Positions 23,229 to 31,654 of a stretch of 49,782 nucleotides of DNA are shown piece after piece. The notes below the pieces were generated by a model that had not been told where the DNA came from, searched no databases, and was given only the letters and a program-made list of their open reading frames with translations. The stretch comes from an uncultured Trueperaceae bacterium (GTDB lineage Bacteria > Deinococcota > Deinococci > Deinococcales > Trueperaceae). Made by a program: the position numbers and the translations under genes. The DNA lies in contig CAJXOA010000014.1 of assembly GCA_913057685.1 (NCBI GenBank), forward strand, positions 1-49,782, written 5' to 3'. Numbering within the stretch: position 1 is the first letter of the stretch; every line of letters starts with the position of its first letter.

Positions 23229-24913
23229 GCGCCGACGTGCGGCGCGAAACGCGCGCCCTCTACGGCGACGCGGGCGACGCCGTCGCCGACGACCTCCTCG
23301 CCCTCGCCACCGCCTTCCGCGCGGCCCACCCGGGCGAGGCCGTCCCGGCCGAAGCGCGGATGAACGAACGCGACGCGCTGTTGATCACCTACCCCGACAT
23401 GCTGCAGCGGCCCGGCGAAGCGCCGCTCCGGACCCTCCGCACCTGGCTGGAGGGCCCCCTCGCCGACACGGTCTCCGCCGTGCACGTCCTGCCGTTCTAC
23501 CCGTGGTCGTCGGACGACGGCTTCGCCGTCGAGGACTACCGGGCGGTCGACCCGCGCTACGGCACGTGGGACGACGTCGAGGGCCTCGCGGCACGGCACC
23601 GCCTCATGGTGGACGCCGTCGTGAACCACGCCTCGGCGCAGGGCGACTGGTTCGCCGCCTACCTGCGGGGGGACGCCCCGCACCGCGGCTGGTTCCGCAG
23701 CGAAGCGCCCGACGCCGACGTCCGCAGCGTCGTGCGGCCGCGCACCACGCCGCTGCTGACGAAGTTCGCGGCGGCGGACGGCGACCGGTGGGTGTGGACG
23801 ACGTTCGGGCCCGACCAGGTGGACCTCGACTACCGCGACCCGTCGCTCCTCAAGGAGATGACGGCGGTCCTCCTGACGTACGTCGAGCGCGGCGCCCGCA
23901 TCCTGCGCATGGACGCGGTGACGTACCTCTGGAAGGAGCTCGGCACGCCGTCGGCGCACCACCCGCACACGCACGCGCTGATCCGCCTGTTCCGCGCGGT
24001 CCTCGAGGTGGCGGCGCCCTACGTCGTGCTGCTGACGGAAACGAACGTCCCGCACGCGGAGAACGTCGCCTACTTCGGGTCCGGCGACGACGAGGCGCAG
24101 ATGGTCTACAACTTCGCGCTGCCCCCGCTCCTCCTCCACACCCTCACGAGCGGCGACGTCGGTCCGCTCCGCAGCTGGGCCGCCGACCTGCGCACCCCGA
24201 GCGACGCGACCTGGTTCCTGAACTTCCTCGCCAGCCACGACGGCATCGGCGTGCGCGCCGTCGAGTCGCTCCTCCCCACCGACGCCGTCGACCGCCTGGT
24301 GGAGCGCACCCTGGCGCTCGGCGGGCAGGTCGGCCGGAAGCGCGAAGCGGACGGCCGCGCGACCCCGTACGAGCTGGACGTCAACTACCTCGACGCGCTG
24401 CGCACGCCCGGCGTCCAGGAACCGATCGAGCGGGAGGTCGACCGCTTCGCCGCCGCCCACGCCGTCATGATGGCGTTGCCCGGCGTGCCGGCGATCTACC
24501 TGCACAGCCTCCTCGGCTCGCGCGGCGACCCCGAGCTGGCCCGCTCCACCGGGATCCCGCGCGCCATCAACCGCGCGAAGCTCGATGCGGACGCCCTCCA
24601 CCGCGAGCTGGACGACCCCACCTCGCGGCGCGCCCGCATCCTCCACGCCCTACGGACGCTGCTGCACGCCCGCCGCGCCCACCCGGCCTTCCACCCGAGC
24701 GCACCGCACGCGGTCCTCGACGCCCCGCCCGGCGTGCTGCACCTCCGGCGTGGGCGAACCGACCCGGTCACCTGCATCCACGAGCTCGCGGGGACCGGCG
24801 CGCGCGTCGACCTGCCCGCCGGCCGCGACCTGCGGACCGGCGCACGGGTCGCCGCCGGCCCCCGCGACCTCGCCCCGTACGAGGTGGCGTGGATCGACGA
24901 AACCGCATCCTGA
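23225..24913 (+). CDS. GH13 subfamily 18 glycoside phosphorylase (sucrose/glucosylglycerate phosphorylase-type)
   Basis: 562-aa TIM-barrel enzyme that phosphorolyses an alpha-glucoside to glucose-1-phosphate, conserving the bond energy. The catalytic triad is visible: nucleophile Asp in RILRMDAVTYLWKE (about residue 230), acid/base Glu in LLTETNVPH (about 271) and stabiliser Asp in NFLASHDGIGVR (about 337). ITYPDMLQ near residue 55 and HVLPFYPWSSDDGF near 90 are typical of GH13_18. The NFLASHDGIG form, and the GH63 partner, fit glucosylglycerate phosphorylase better than sucrose phosphorylase, but this is inference. GTG 23225 overlaps the GT4 stop. It is the last gene of the operon. Confidence 0.87.
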   Translation: MSADVRRETRALYGDAGDAVADDLLALATAFRAAHPGEAVPAEARMNERDALLITYPDMLQRPGEAPLRTLRTWLEGPLADTVSAVHVLPFYPWSSDDGFAVEDYRAVDPRYGTWDDVEGLAARHRLMVDAVVNHASAQGDWFAAYLRGDAPHRGWFRSEAPDADVRSVVRPRTTPLLTKFAAADGDRWVWTTFGPDQVDLDYRDPSLLKEMTAVLLTYVERGARILRMDAVTYLWKELGTPSAHHPHTHALIRLFRAVLEVAAPYVVLLTETNVPHAENVAYFGSGDDEAQMVYNFALPPLLLHTLTSGDVGPLRSWAADLRTPSDATWFLNFLASHDGIGVRAVESLLPTDAVDRLVERTLALGGQVGRKREADGRATPYELDVNYLDALRTPGVQEPIEREVDRFAAAHAVMMALPGVPAIYLHSLLGSRGDPELARSTGIPRAINRAKLDADALHRELDDPTSRRARILHALRTLLHARRAHPAFHPSAPHAVLDAPPGVLHLRRGRTDPVTCIHELAGTGARVDLPAGRDLRTGARVAAGPRDLAPYEVAWIDETAS

Positions 24914-24954
24914 CCGGCGGCGCGGCGTACGGCGACGCGGAGGAACCGTTGGGC

Positions 24955-24960
24955 TACCCT
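24955..24960 (+). promoter_or_regulatory. Leaderless -10 box of the Nudix gene
   Basis: TACCCT, 7 nt before GTG 24968. Confidence 0.55.
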
Positions 24961-24967
24961 GGCGGGC

Positions 24968-25435
24968 GTGCCGCCCTCCGCCCACCACGTCGCCGCCGTC
25001 GCCGTCCTGGTCCTGCACGAGGGCCGCGTCCTGGCGTTGCGCCGCGCCCCCGACGCCGAGGCGGCGCCCGGCGTGTGGGAGGCGCTGTCGGGCCGCATCG
25101 AGCCGGGCGAGGCGCCGCGCGCCACCGCCCGCCGCGAGGTGCGCGAGGAGGCGGGCCTCGACGTCGCGGTGGAGGCGCGCCCCTGGACCGCGTACGCCGC
25201 GACGCGGGCGGGGGAACCGATGATCGTGATCGTCTACCGCGCCGTGCCCCACGACGTGCCGGAGGTCGTGCGCAGCCATGAGCACGACGCGCACGCGTGG
25301 CTCGACGCCGACGCCTTCGCGGCGCACAGCCCCATCGCGCCCCTCGTCGACGCCGTCCGCACCGCCCTCGCCGCCGCCCCGCCGGACCCGTCCGCCGCCC
25401 CCACCGAACGACCGGCGGGGCGGCGGGCGCGTTGA
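24968..25435 (+). CDS. Nudix hydrolase
   Basis: 155-aa pyrophosphohydrolase. The Nudix box is complete: G-R-I-E-P-G-E then REVREEAGL (about residues 40-62), so metal-dependent cleavage of a nucleoside-diphosphate-X bond is expected. The N-terminal part (VAAVAVLVLHEGRVLALRRA) is the usual first strand pair. The C-terminal tail is Pro/Ala/Arg-rich and probably disordered. Substrate is unknown; the family includes NADH, ADP-ribose and oxidised-nucleotide hydrolases, and Deinococcota often carry many paralogues. GTG 24968 is set by the -10 box. Confidence 0.9.
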   Translation: MPPSAHHVAAVAVLVLHEGRVLALRRAPDAEAAPGVWEALSGRIEPGEAPRATARREVREEAGLDVAVEARPWTAYAATRAGEPMIVIVYRAVPHDVPEVVRSHEHDAHAWLDADAFAAHSPIAPLVDAVRTALAAAPPDPSAAPTERPAGRRAR

Positions 25436-25455
25436 CGGGCGCGCCGCGCGGGGGC

Positions 25456-25461
25456 TACGCT
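25456..25461 (+). promoter_or_regulatory. -10 box of the aspS leader transcript
   Basis: TACGCT, 7 nt before the leader-peptide ATG 25469. Confidence 0.6.
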
Positions 25462-25468
25462 CGCACGC

Positions 25469-25567
25469 ATGTCCGCCCGTCGGCCCCTCCGCCCCACGAC
25501 GTTCGGCCCCGCCCGCCCGGCGGGAGCGTCGGACGACAATTCGCGTAGGTCGGACCCCGGGGCGTAA
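25469..25567 (+). CDS. 32-aa leader peptide of aspS (putative attenuator)
   Basis: Small open frame from ATG 25469, placed for leaderless translation by the TACGCT box, ending TAA 25567. Residues 22-25 are Asp-Asp-Asn-Ser (GAC GAC AAT TCG, 25532-25543) and the end is Arg-Ser-Asp-Pro-Gly-Ala. AAT is a rarely used Asn codon in this GC-rich DNA. The last codons contain CCCCGGGG (25555-25562), complementary to the 5' arm of the terminator that follows. It sits directly upstream of an AspRS gene, so the Asp/Asn codons are just those whose tRNAs that enzyme would charge. The coding assignment is inferred from this arrangement; no homologue is known to me. Confidence 0.62.
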   Translation: MSARRPLRPTTFGPARPAGASDDNSRRSDPGA

Positions 25568-25588
25568 CGCCGTGCGCAACCGTGCGTC

Positions 25589-25616
25589 GACCCCCGGGGC
25601 TCCCGGGGGTCGTTTT
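25589..25616 (+). terminator. Intrinsic terminator/attenuator upstream of aspS
   Basis: Perfect 10-bp stem GACCCCCGGG (25589-25598) with CCCGGGGGTC (25602-25611), 3-nt loop, then G and TTTT (25613-25616). It lies before, not after, the aspS gene, as expected for an attenuator. An 8-bp alternative pairing with 25555-25562 would break it. Confidence 0.85.
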
Positions 25617-25651
25617 CGTGGCCCCCACCGCCCCTCCCCGAAAGGATCCAC

Positions 25652-26968
25652 GTGAGCGACCCCGTGAGCGACCCCGCGACCGCCTCCGTCCCGCCGCACC
25701 GGACCCTCGCGCGCGACCTCCCCGCCCACGACGGCGAACGCGTCCTGCTGCGCGGGTGGGTGCACGCCCGCCGCGACCTCGGGGGGGTGCGGTTCCTGGT
25801 GCTGCGCGACCGCTCCGGCATCGCGCAGTGCGTCCTGCGCGACGCCCGCATCCCCCTCCCCGAGAGCGCGGTGGAGGTGCGCGGCACCGTCGCGGCGTCG
25901 CCCAAGGCGCCCGGCGGGTACGAGGTGCAGGCGGACGCCCTGGACGTCCTCGCCGAAGCAACCGAACCGCCGCCCGTCGAGCTCCCCAAGGCGTCCTGGC
26001 ACGCGGCGCCCGACACGCTGCTGCAGTACCGCGCGGTCACCGTCCGCACGCCCGACGCGCAAGCGACCAGCAAGGTCGCTGCGGAGCTCGTGGGCGCCTT
26101 CCGGGCGTTCCTCGACGACGAGGCGTTCACCGAGATCTTCACGCCGAAGCTCGTCGCCGCCGGCGCGGAGGGCGGCGCGGACCTGTTCGAGGTCGACTAC
26201 TACGGCAAACGCGCCTACCTGGCGCAGTCCCCGCAGCTCTACAAACAGATCATGGTCGCGGTCCACGAGCGGGTCTACGAGACCGCTCCGGTGTTCCGCG
26301 CCGAGGCGTCGCACACCGTCCGGCACCTCGCGGAGTACCTCAGCCTCGACGTCGAGGTCGGCTTCATCGACGACGAGAACGACGTCATGGACCTCCAGGA
26401 GCGCCTCCTGCGCGCGATGGTACGGCGCACCTGGGCGCGGGCCGCCCCCGAACTGGAGCGGCTCGGGGCGGAAGCACCGTGGGTCGACGCGCCGTTCCCG
26501 CGCATCCCGCTGCTGGAGGCGCGCGCCCTCGTCGCCGACCGCTACGGCCACACGTCGGGCGGCAAGGACCTCGACCCGGAGGCGGAACGCCTCCTCGGGC
26601 GCTGGGCGCGCGAGGAGCACGGCAGCGACTTCGTGTTCGTCACCCGCTACCCCGAGGCCGCCCGGCCGTTCTACACGTACCCGACCGGCGACGGCGGGAC
26701 GCGCGGGCTGGACCTGGTGTTCCGCGGGACCGAGATCACGTCCGGCGGGCAGCGCGTGCACGACCCGGACGTCCTCGTCGCCGAGCTCGAGAAGCGCGGG
26801 ATGGACCCCCGCCGCTTCGAGGGGTACCTCGAGGTCTTCCGGCACGGCATGCCGCCGCACGGCGGCTTCGCGATCGGGCTCGAGCGCCTCACGGCGTTGC
26901 TGGTCGGCCTCCCGAACGTCCGCTTCGCGCGCAGCTTCCCGCGCGACGGCAGCCGCCTCCACCCCTGA
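25652..26968 (+). CDS. aspS: Aspartyl-tRNA synthetase, archaeal-type (probably non-discriminating AspRS2)
   Basis: 438-aa class IIb synthetase. The N-terminal OB-fold anticodon domain (about residues 15-115) has LLRGWVHARRDLGGVRF. The catalytic domain holds motif 2 (VFRAEASHTVRHLAEY, about 210) and motif 3 (GGFAIGLERL, about 408), plus FVTRYPEAARPFYTYP typical of the short archaeal type without the bacterial GAD insertion. The His in GWVHARRD and a Pro in the ASPKAPGG loop are residues associated with non-discriminating enzymes that also charge tRNA-Asn, for amidation by GatCAB. AsnRS is less likely but related. GTG 25652 follows AAAGGA. Expression is probably controlled by the leader attenuator. 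Confidence 0.88.
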   Translation: MSDPVSDPATASVPPHRTLARDLPAHDGERVLLRGWVHARRDLGGVRFLVLRDRSGIAQCVLRDARIPLPESAVEVRGTVAASPKAPGGYEVQADALDVLAEATEPPPVELPKASWHAAPDTLLQYRAVTVRTPDAQATSKVAAELVGAFRAFLDDEAFTEIFTPKLVAAGAEGGADLFEVDYYGKRAYLAQSPQLYKQIMVAVHERVYETAPVFRAEASHTVRHLAEYLSLDVEVGFIDDENDVMDLQERLLRAMVRRTWARAAPELERLGAEAPWVDAPFPRIPLLEARALVADRYGHTSGGKDLDPEAERLLGRWAREEHGSDFVFVTRYPEAARPFYTYPTGDGGTRGLDLVFRGTEITSGGQRVHDPDVLVAELEKRGMDPRRFEGYLEVFRHGMPPHGGFAIGLERLTALLVGLPNVRFARSFPRDGSRLHP

Positions 26969-26996
26969 CCCGCGCGGCGCCGCGCGCCGACGCCGG

Positions 26997-27046
26997 GCGC
27001 CGGGTCGGCGCGCCGGCGCCGCGCGCCGGGTCGGCGCGCCGGCGCC
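26997..27046. repeat. 24-bp tandem direct repeat in the aspS 3' region
   Basis: Two identical 24-bp copies (26997-27020 and 27023-27046, period 26) rich in GGCGCGCC and CCGGCGCC palindromes. They lie between the convergent aspS and secreted-protein genes and could fold into hairpins acting as a two-way terminator. Confidence 0.7.
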
Positions 27047-27063
27047 GCCCGCCGGGGTGGGGC

Positions 27064-27792
27064 TCACTCGCCCAGGCGGAGGGGCGTGACGGGGTCGGCG
27101 CGGAGCGTGAGGTCGATCGGCGCGACCGCGTCGACGCCCCCCGCGCCCGTCAGCAGCCCCTGCAGGTTCACGAGCTCCCCGGTGAGCGTCGCGTCGATCC
27201 GGTAGGCGTCCGGCCCGACCGCCTCGAACCGCTCCAACGTCATCGAGACGGCGGCGCCGCCCATCGCACCCATGCCACCCCCGCCCATGAGCATGCCCTC
27301 CATGGCGCCGAGGGCCCCCATCATCGCCATCGGGTTCGCCGCGTCCGCCCCGCCGGCGTCGGCGAGGTCCTGCACCGCGCCCGCGGCCGCCTCGAGCGAC
27401 GTCGCCAGGACGAACAGGTCGGCGTCGGGGTAGACGCAGGGACAGCCGCTGGGGGGCTCCGCCACGCGCAGCGTCACGAGCAGCAGGCGCCCCTCGCCCG
27501 ATGCGGGGACGGCGGCGACGGACAGCTCCGCGATCTCGCCGTCCGGTCCCGGCCGCCACGAGGCGAGCGGGGGCGCGTCGGGCCCGACCGAGGCGAGGAC
27601 GACCCAGGGGCCGGTGTCCTCCCCGAGGCTGCCCTTCACCGTCCCGACGCGCGCCGCGTCCTCGAACTGCGACGGGTCGATCGGGGGAAGCTGGAGGCCG
27701 GCCCCTCCGAACTGGGCGTGGGCCGCCCCGAGCAGGGCGGCGAGGGCGACGAGGACGACGACGGACGTGGAGCGAGGGGGACGGTGGGGCAT
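27064..27792 (-). CDS. Secreted hypothetical protein with Met/Gly-rich segment
   Basis: 242 aa, family not recognised. Residues about 9-26 (STSVVVLVALAALLGAAHAQ region) form a Sec signal peptide with an AHA-Q cleavage-like site and no lipobox. The mature part has a beta-rich region with EPPSGCPCVYPDADLFVLAT (a C-P-C motif). An Ala/Met/Gly-rich linker (NPMAMMGALGAMEGMLMGGG, about 160-180) follows, then another beta-like segment (YRIDATLTGELVNLQGLL). ATG 27792 has a GGGAGGG site; a TACGCT box at 27815-27820 would give a 16-nt leader. It converges on aspS. The Met-rich linker and CPC could bind copper or another metal, but that is speculation. Confidence 0.7.
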   Translation of the reverse strand: MPHRPPRSTSVVVLVALAALLGAAHAQFGGAGLQLPPIDPSQFEDAARVGTVKGSLGEDTGPWVVLASVGPDAPPLASWRPGPDGEIAELSVAAVPASGEGRLLLVTLRVAEPPSGCPCVYPDADLFVLATSLEAAAGAVQDLADAGGADAANPMAMMGALGAMEGMLMGGGGMGAMGGAAVSMTLERFEAVGPDAYRIDATLTGELVNLQGLLTGAGGVDAVAPIDLTLRADPVTPLRLGE

Positions 27793-27814
27793 GGCAGCCC
27801 TCCCTTCGCCCCGC

Positions 27815-27820
27815 AGCGTA
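27815..27820 (-). promoter_or_regulatory. -10 box of the secreted-protein gene
   Basis: TACGCT on the minus strand; predicted start 27808 leaves a 16-nt leader containing GGGAGGG. Confidence 0.45.
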
Positions 27821-27863
27821 CGACGGAGCGGGCGGCGCGTGCCGCGCGCCGCCGGCGCGGGGC

Positions 27864-28478
27864 TCAGCCGACCGCCGCGCCGAACAACGGGGCGGCGCGC
27901 GCTGCGCGGGGCACGGCGTGGCAGCGCCGACAGCGCGGTTCGTACGACTCCTGCGCACCGACGAGGATGACGGGATCGTCGTAGTGCGCGGGGTGCCCGC
28001 CGATCAGGCGCTGGGTGCGCGTCGCCGCCGCACCGCAGCGGCAGATGGCGGTGAGCTTCTCGACGTGCTCGGCGCGCGCCAGCAAGGTCGGGACCGGCCC
28101 GAACGGCTCGCCCCGGAAGTCGAGGTCGAGGCCGGCGACGACGATCCGCTTGCCGGCGTCGGCGAAGTCCTGCACGAGGTCGACGAGGGCGTCGTCGAAG
28201 AACTGCGCCTCGTCGATCGCGACGACGTCGGTCGCCGCGTCCACCTTCGCCGCGACGTCGTCCGCGCCGTCCACCGCGACCGCTTCGAGCGTCCGGCCGG
28301 CGTGGCTGGCGACCGCGATCGCTTCGTAGCGGTCGTCGATCGCCGGCTTGAAGACCTGCACCGCCTGCTTCGCGATCAACGCGCGGGTGACGCGCCGGAT
28401 GAGCTCCTCGGACTTGCCGCTGAACATCGGCCCGACGACGACCTCGAGCCAGCCACCGCCGTACGGGTGCGCCTGCAT
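27864..28478 (-). CDS. tdk: Thymidine kinase (type II)
   Basis: 204-aa salvage kinase phosphorylating thymidine to dTMP. Walker A is [11 protein letters not shown] (about residues 16-26); [18 protein letters not shown] carries the DEAQFF metal/catalytic motif. A structural zinc site is formed by ICRCG (about 143) and YEPRCRRCH (about 178-186). The substrate lasso region follows the first Cys pair (TRTQRLIGG). ATG 28478 has TACCCT 7 nt upstream. It is divergent from hslV with a 71-bp shared promoter region. Confidence 0.96.
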   Translation of the reverse strand: MQAHPYGGGWLEVVVGPMFSGKSEELIRRVTRALIAKQAVQVFKPAIDDRYEAIAVASHAGRTLEAVAVDGADDVAAKVDAATDVVAIDEAQFFDDALVDLVQDFADAGKRIVVAGLDLDFRGEPFGPVPTLLARAEHVEKLTAICRCGAAATRTQRLIGGHPAHYDDPVILVGAQESYEPRCRRCHAVPRAARAAPLFGAAVG

Positions 28479-28485
28479 GGGCGTC

Positions 28486-28491
28486 AGGGTA
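28486..28491 (-). promoter_or_regulatory. Leaderless -10 box of tdk
   Basis: TACCCT, 7 nt before ATG 28478. Confidence 0.55.
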
Positions 28492-28536
28492 CCGCAGCCC
28501 GTGCCGCGGAGCGCGGGCCGAGCGAAGCGTCCGCGG

Positions 28537-28542
28537 TAGCCT
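28537..28542 (+). promoter_or_regulatory. Leaderless -10 box of hslV
   Basis: TAGCCT, 7 nt before ATG 28550 (16 nt before the alternative ATG 28559). Confidence 0.55.
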
Positions 28543-28549
28543 CGGGGTC

Positions 28550-29121
28550 ATGACGCGCATGCACGGCACCACGATCGTCGCCGTCCACAAGGACGGCGTG
28601 AGCGCCCTCGCGGGCGACGGGCAGGTGACGCTCGGCGACCAGATCGTCAAGCGGGGCGCGGTGAAGGTCCGCCGCCTCGACCGCGGTCCCGTCGTCGCCG
28701 GCTTCGCCGGCGCGGTGAGCGACGCCTTTACGTTGATGGAGAAGTTCGAGGGGTACCTCGCCGGCGCGAAGGGCGACCTGATGCGCGCCGCGGTGGACAC
28801 CGTCAAGGAGTGGCGCACCGACCGGGCGTTGCGCAACCTCGAGGCGATGCTCCTCGTCGCCGACGCCGAACGCATCCTGAGCCTCTCCGGGGCCGGCGAC
28901 GTCGTCGCCCCCGACGTGCCGGTCGCGGCGGTCGGGAGCGGCGGGGCGTACGCGCAGGCGGCCGCCCGGGCGTTGCTCGAGCACACCGACCTGAGCGCGG
29001 CACAGATCGCGCGGGAGGCGATCCGCATCGCCGGCGACATCGACGTCTACACGAGCGGCAGCGCGACGGTGCTGGCGGTCCCGACCGACGCGGACGCCGC
29101 GGCCGACGGGGAGGCGGACGC

Positions 29122-29125
<4 letters not shown>
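28550..29125 (+). CDS. hslV: HslV (ClpQ) ATP-dependent protease peptidase subunit
   Basis: 191-aa proteasome-beta-like peptidase forming the core of the HslVU protease. The N-terminal nucleophile Thr lies in HGTTIVAV, preceded by the short leader MTRMHG that must be removed, as in Bacillus ClpQ. Conserved [27 protein letters not shown] and [15 protein letters not shown] follow. It overlaps hslU by 4 bp (GTGA). The start is chosen from the -10 spacing; ATG 28559 would give a leader of only MHG. Confidence 0.96.
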
Positions 29126-30441
<1,316 letters not shown>

Positions 30442-30470
30442 CCCCCGCGGCCCCCGCGGACCTCGCCCAC

Positions 30471-30509
30471 ATGGGGGCTCGCTCGCATGGGGGGGCGCGC
30501 CCACATGGT
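30471..30509 (+). repeat. ATGGGGG-phased imperfect repeat downstream of hslU
   Basis: ATGGGGGCTCGCTCGC, then ATGGGGGGGCGCGCCCAC, then ATGGTGG within the 145-bp hslU-brp gap. The first unit matches 12 of 14 bases of the repeat unit found at 43888-44012 on the other strand. The rest of this gap shows nothing further except the brp promoter. Confidence 0.4.
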
Positions 30510-30574
30510 GGCCGCGGCCACGAAGGTGCGGGGGGACGGTGCCGCCTCCCACGGTCCCGCCGCCCGCGCGGGCG

Positions 30575-30580
30575 TAGCGT
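30575..30580 (+). promoter_or_regulatory. Leaderless -10 box of the Brp/Blh gene
   Basis: TAGCGT, 6 nt before ATG 30587. Confidence 0.55.
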
Positions 30581-30586
30581 CTCGGC

Positions 30587-31651
30587 ATGGTGACGACCCG
30601 TTCCTCCGCCCCGTCGGCGCGCCGCACGCCGGACGGGGGTCCGTTCGACCGCCTCGCCCGCACGGTGGCGACCACCGGCTGGATCGCCGTCGCTGCGGCG
30701 GTCGCGGTGGCGGTCGTCGCGCCGGACGCGGCGGCGGCCGCGATGTTCGTACCGCTGTTGATCGGCATCGTGCTGTTCGGCCTGCCGCACGGCGCGCTCG
30801 ATCACGTCGTCCCGGCCCGCGTGGGCTTCGCGTGGGGCCGGACGCCGGTGGGCGTCACGGTCTTCCTCGGGGCGTACCTGGCGCTCGCCGTCGCGACCCT
30901 CGCGGCGTGGACGGTCGCGCCCGCCGCGACGTTCGCGGCGTTCCTGGTCGCGACGGTCGCGCACTGGGGGCAGGGCGACCTGCGGTTCTTGCAGCTGCAC
31001 CTCGGGCGCCGCGCCCTCGGGCTCGCCGACGCGCTGGCGACCGGTGGACTGCGCGGCGCCCTCCCGGTCGCGCTGCCGGTGCTGGCGTACCCCGACGTCG
31101 TCGCGAGCCTGATGGGGCACGCCGCCACCGCCGTCGGGGCGGGCGGCGCCCTGCCCGACCCGGCCGCCGCACCGGTCCAGCTCGCCACCGCCGCCTTCCT
31201 GGCGGTCGCGGGGGCGGGGTGGGTGGCGACGCTGCGTCGCGCCTGGGCGACGCGGGCCGGCGTGACGCTCGACGTCGCGGAGGTCGCGCTGCTCGTCGCG
31301 ACGTTCCTGCTGGTGCCGCCCTACCTGGCGATCGGCGTGTACTTCCTGTTCTGGCATGCCCTGCGGCACCTGGTGCGGCTGTTGGTGTTGCGGCCGCGCG
31401 AGCGGCGCGACGTCGCGCAGGGGCGGACGGTGCGCGGGTGGGGGCGCCTCGCGCGCGACCTGGTGCCGATGACGGTCCTCGCGATCCTCGTGCTGGTCGG
31501 GTTGTGGGCGTGGGCCGCGCCGCGGCTGGACGGGGTGGAGGGGTACGTCGCGACGTACCTGGTGTGGATCAGCGCCCTGACGATGCCGCACATGGCGGTC
31601 GTCGCCGCGATGGACGTCGCGCCGGACGCCGCCCGGCCGGTGCGGGCCTGA
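30587..31651 (+). CDS. blh: Brp/Blh family beta-carotene 15,15'-dioxygenase
   Basis: 354-aa integral membrane enzyme expected to cleave beta-carotene into two retinals. The histidine motifs thought to bind iron are present in order: GLPHGALDH (about residues 65-73), AHWGQGD (about 124), FWHALRHLVRL (about 255) and TMPHMAVV (about 332), set among about nine hydrophobic helices. Retinal in bacteria normally serves a microbial rhodopsin; none is encoded in this window, nor any carotenoid synthesis gene. It has its own leaderless promoter and converges on the GT2 gene with 3 bp between stops. Confidence 0.85.
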   Translation: MVTTRSSAPSARRTPDGGPFDRLARTVATTGWIAVAAAVAVAVVAPDAAAAAMFVPLLIGIVLFGLPHGALDHVVPARVGFAWGRTPVGVTVFLGAYLALAVATLAAWTVAPAATFAAFLVATVAHWGQGDLRFLQLHLGRRALGLADALATGGLRGALPVALPVLAYPDVVASLMGHAATAVGAGGALPDPAAAPVQLATAAFLAVAGAGWVATLRRAWATRAGVTLDVAEVALLVATFLLVPPYLAIGVYFLFWHALRHLVRLLVLRPRERRDVAQGRTVRGWGRLARDLVPMTVLAILVLVGLWAWAAPRLDGVEGYVATYLVWISALTMPHMAVVAAMDVAPDAARPVRA

Positions 31652-31654
31652 CCC

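Noticed and set aside
25470-25650. T-box riboswitch upstream of aspS
   Set aside because: The conserved T-box core (GGTGG-ACCGCG type) is absent; the short ORF with Asp/Asn codons and overlapping pairing segments fits ribosome-mediated attenuation better.
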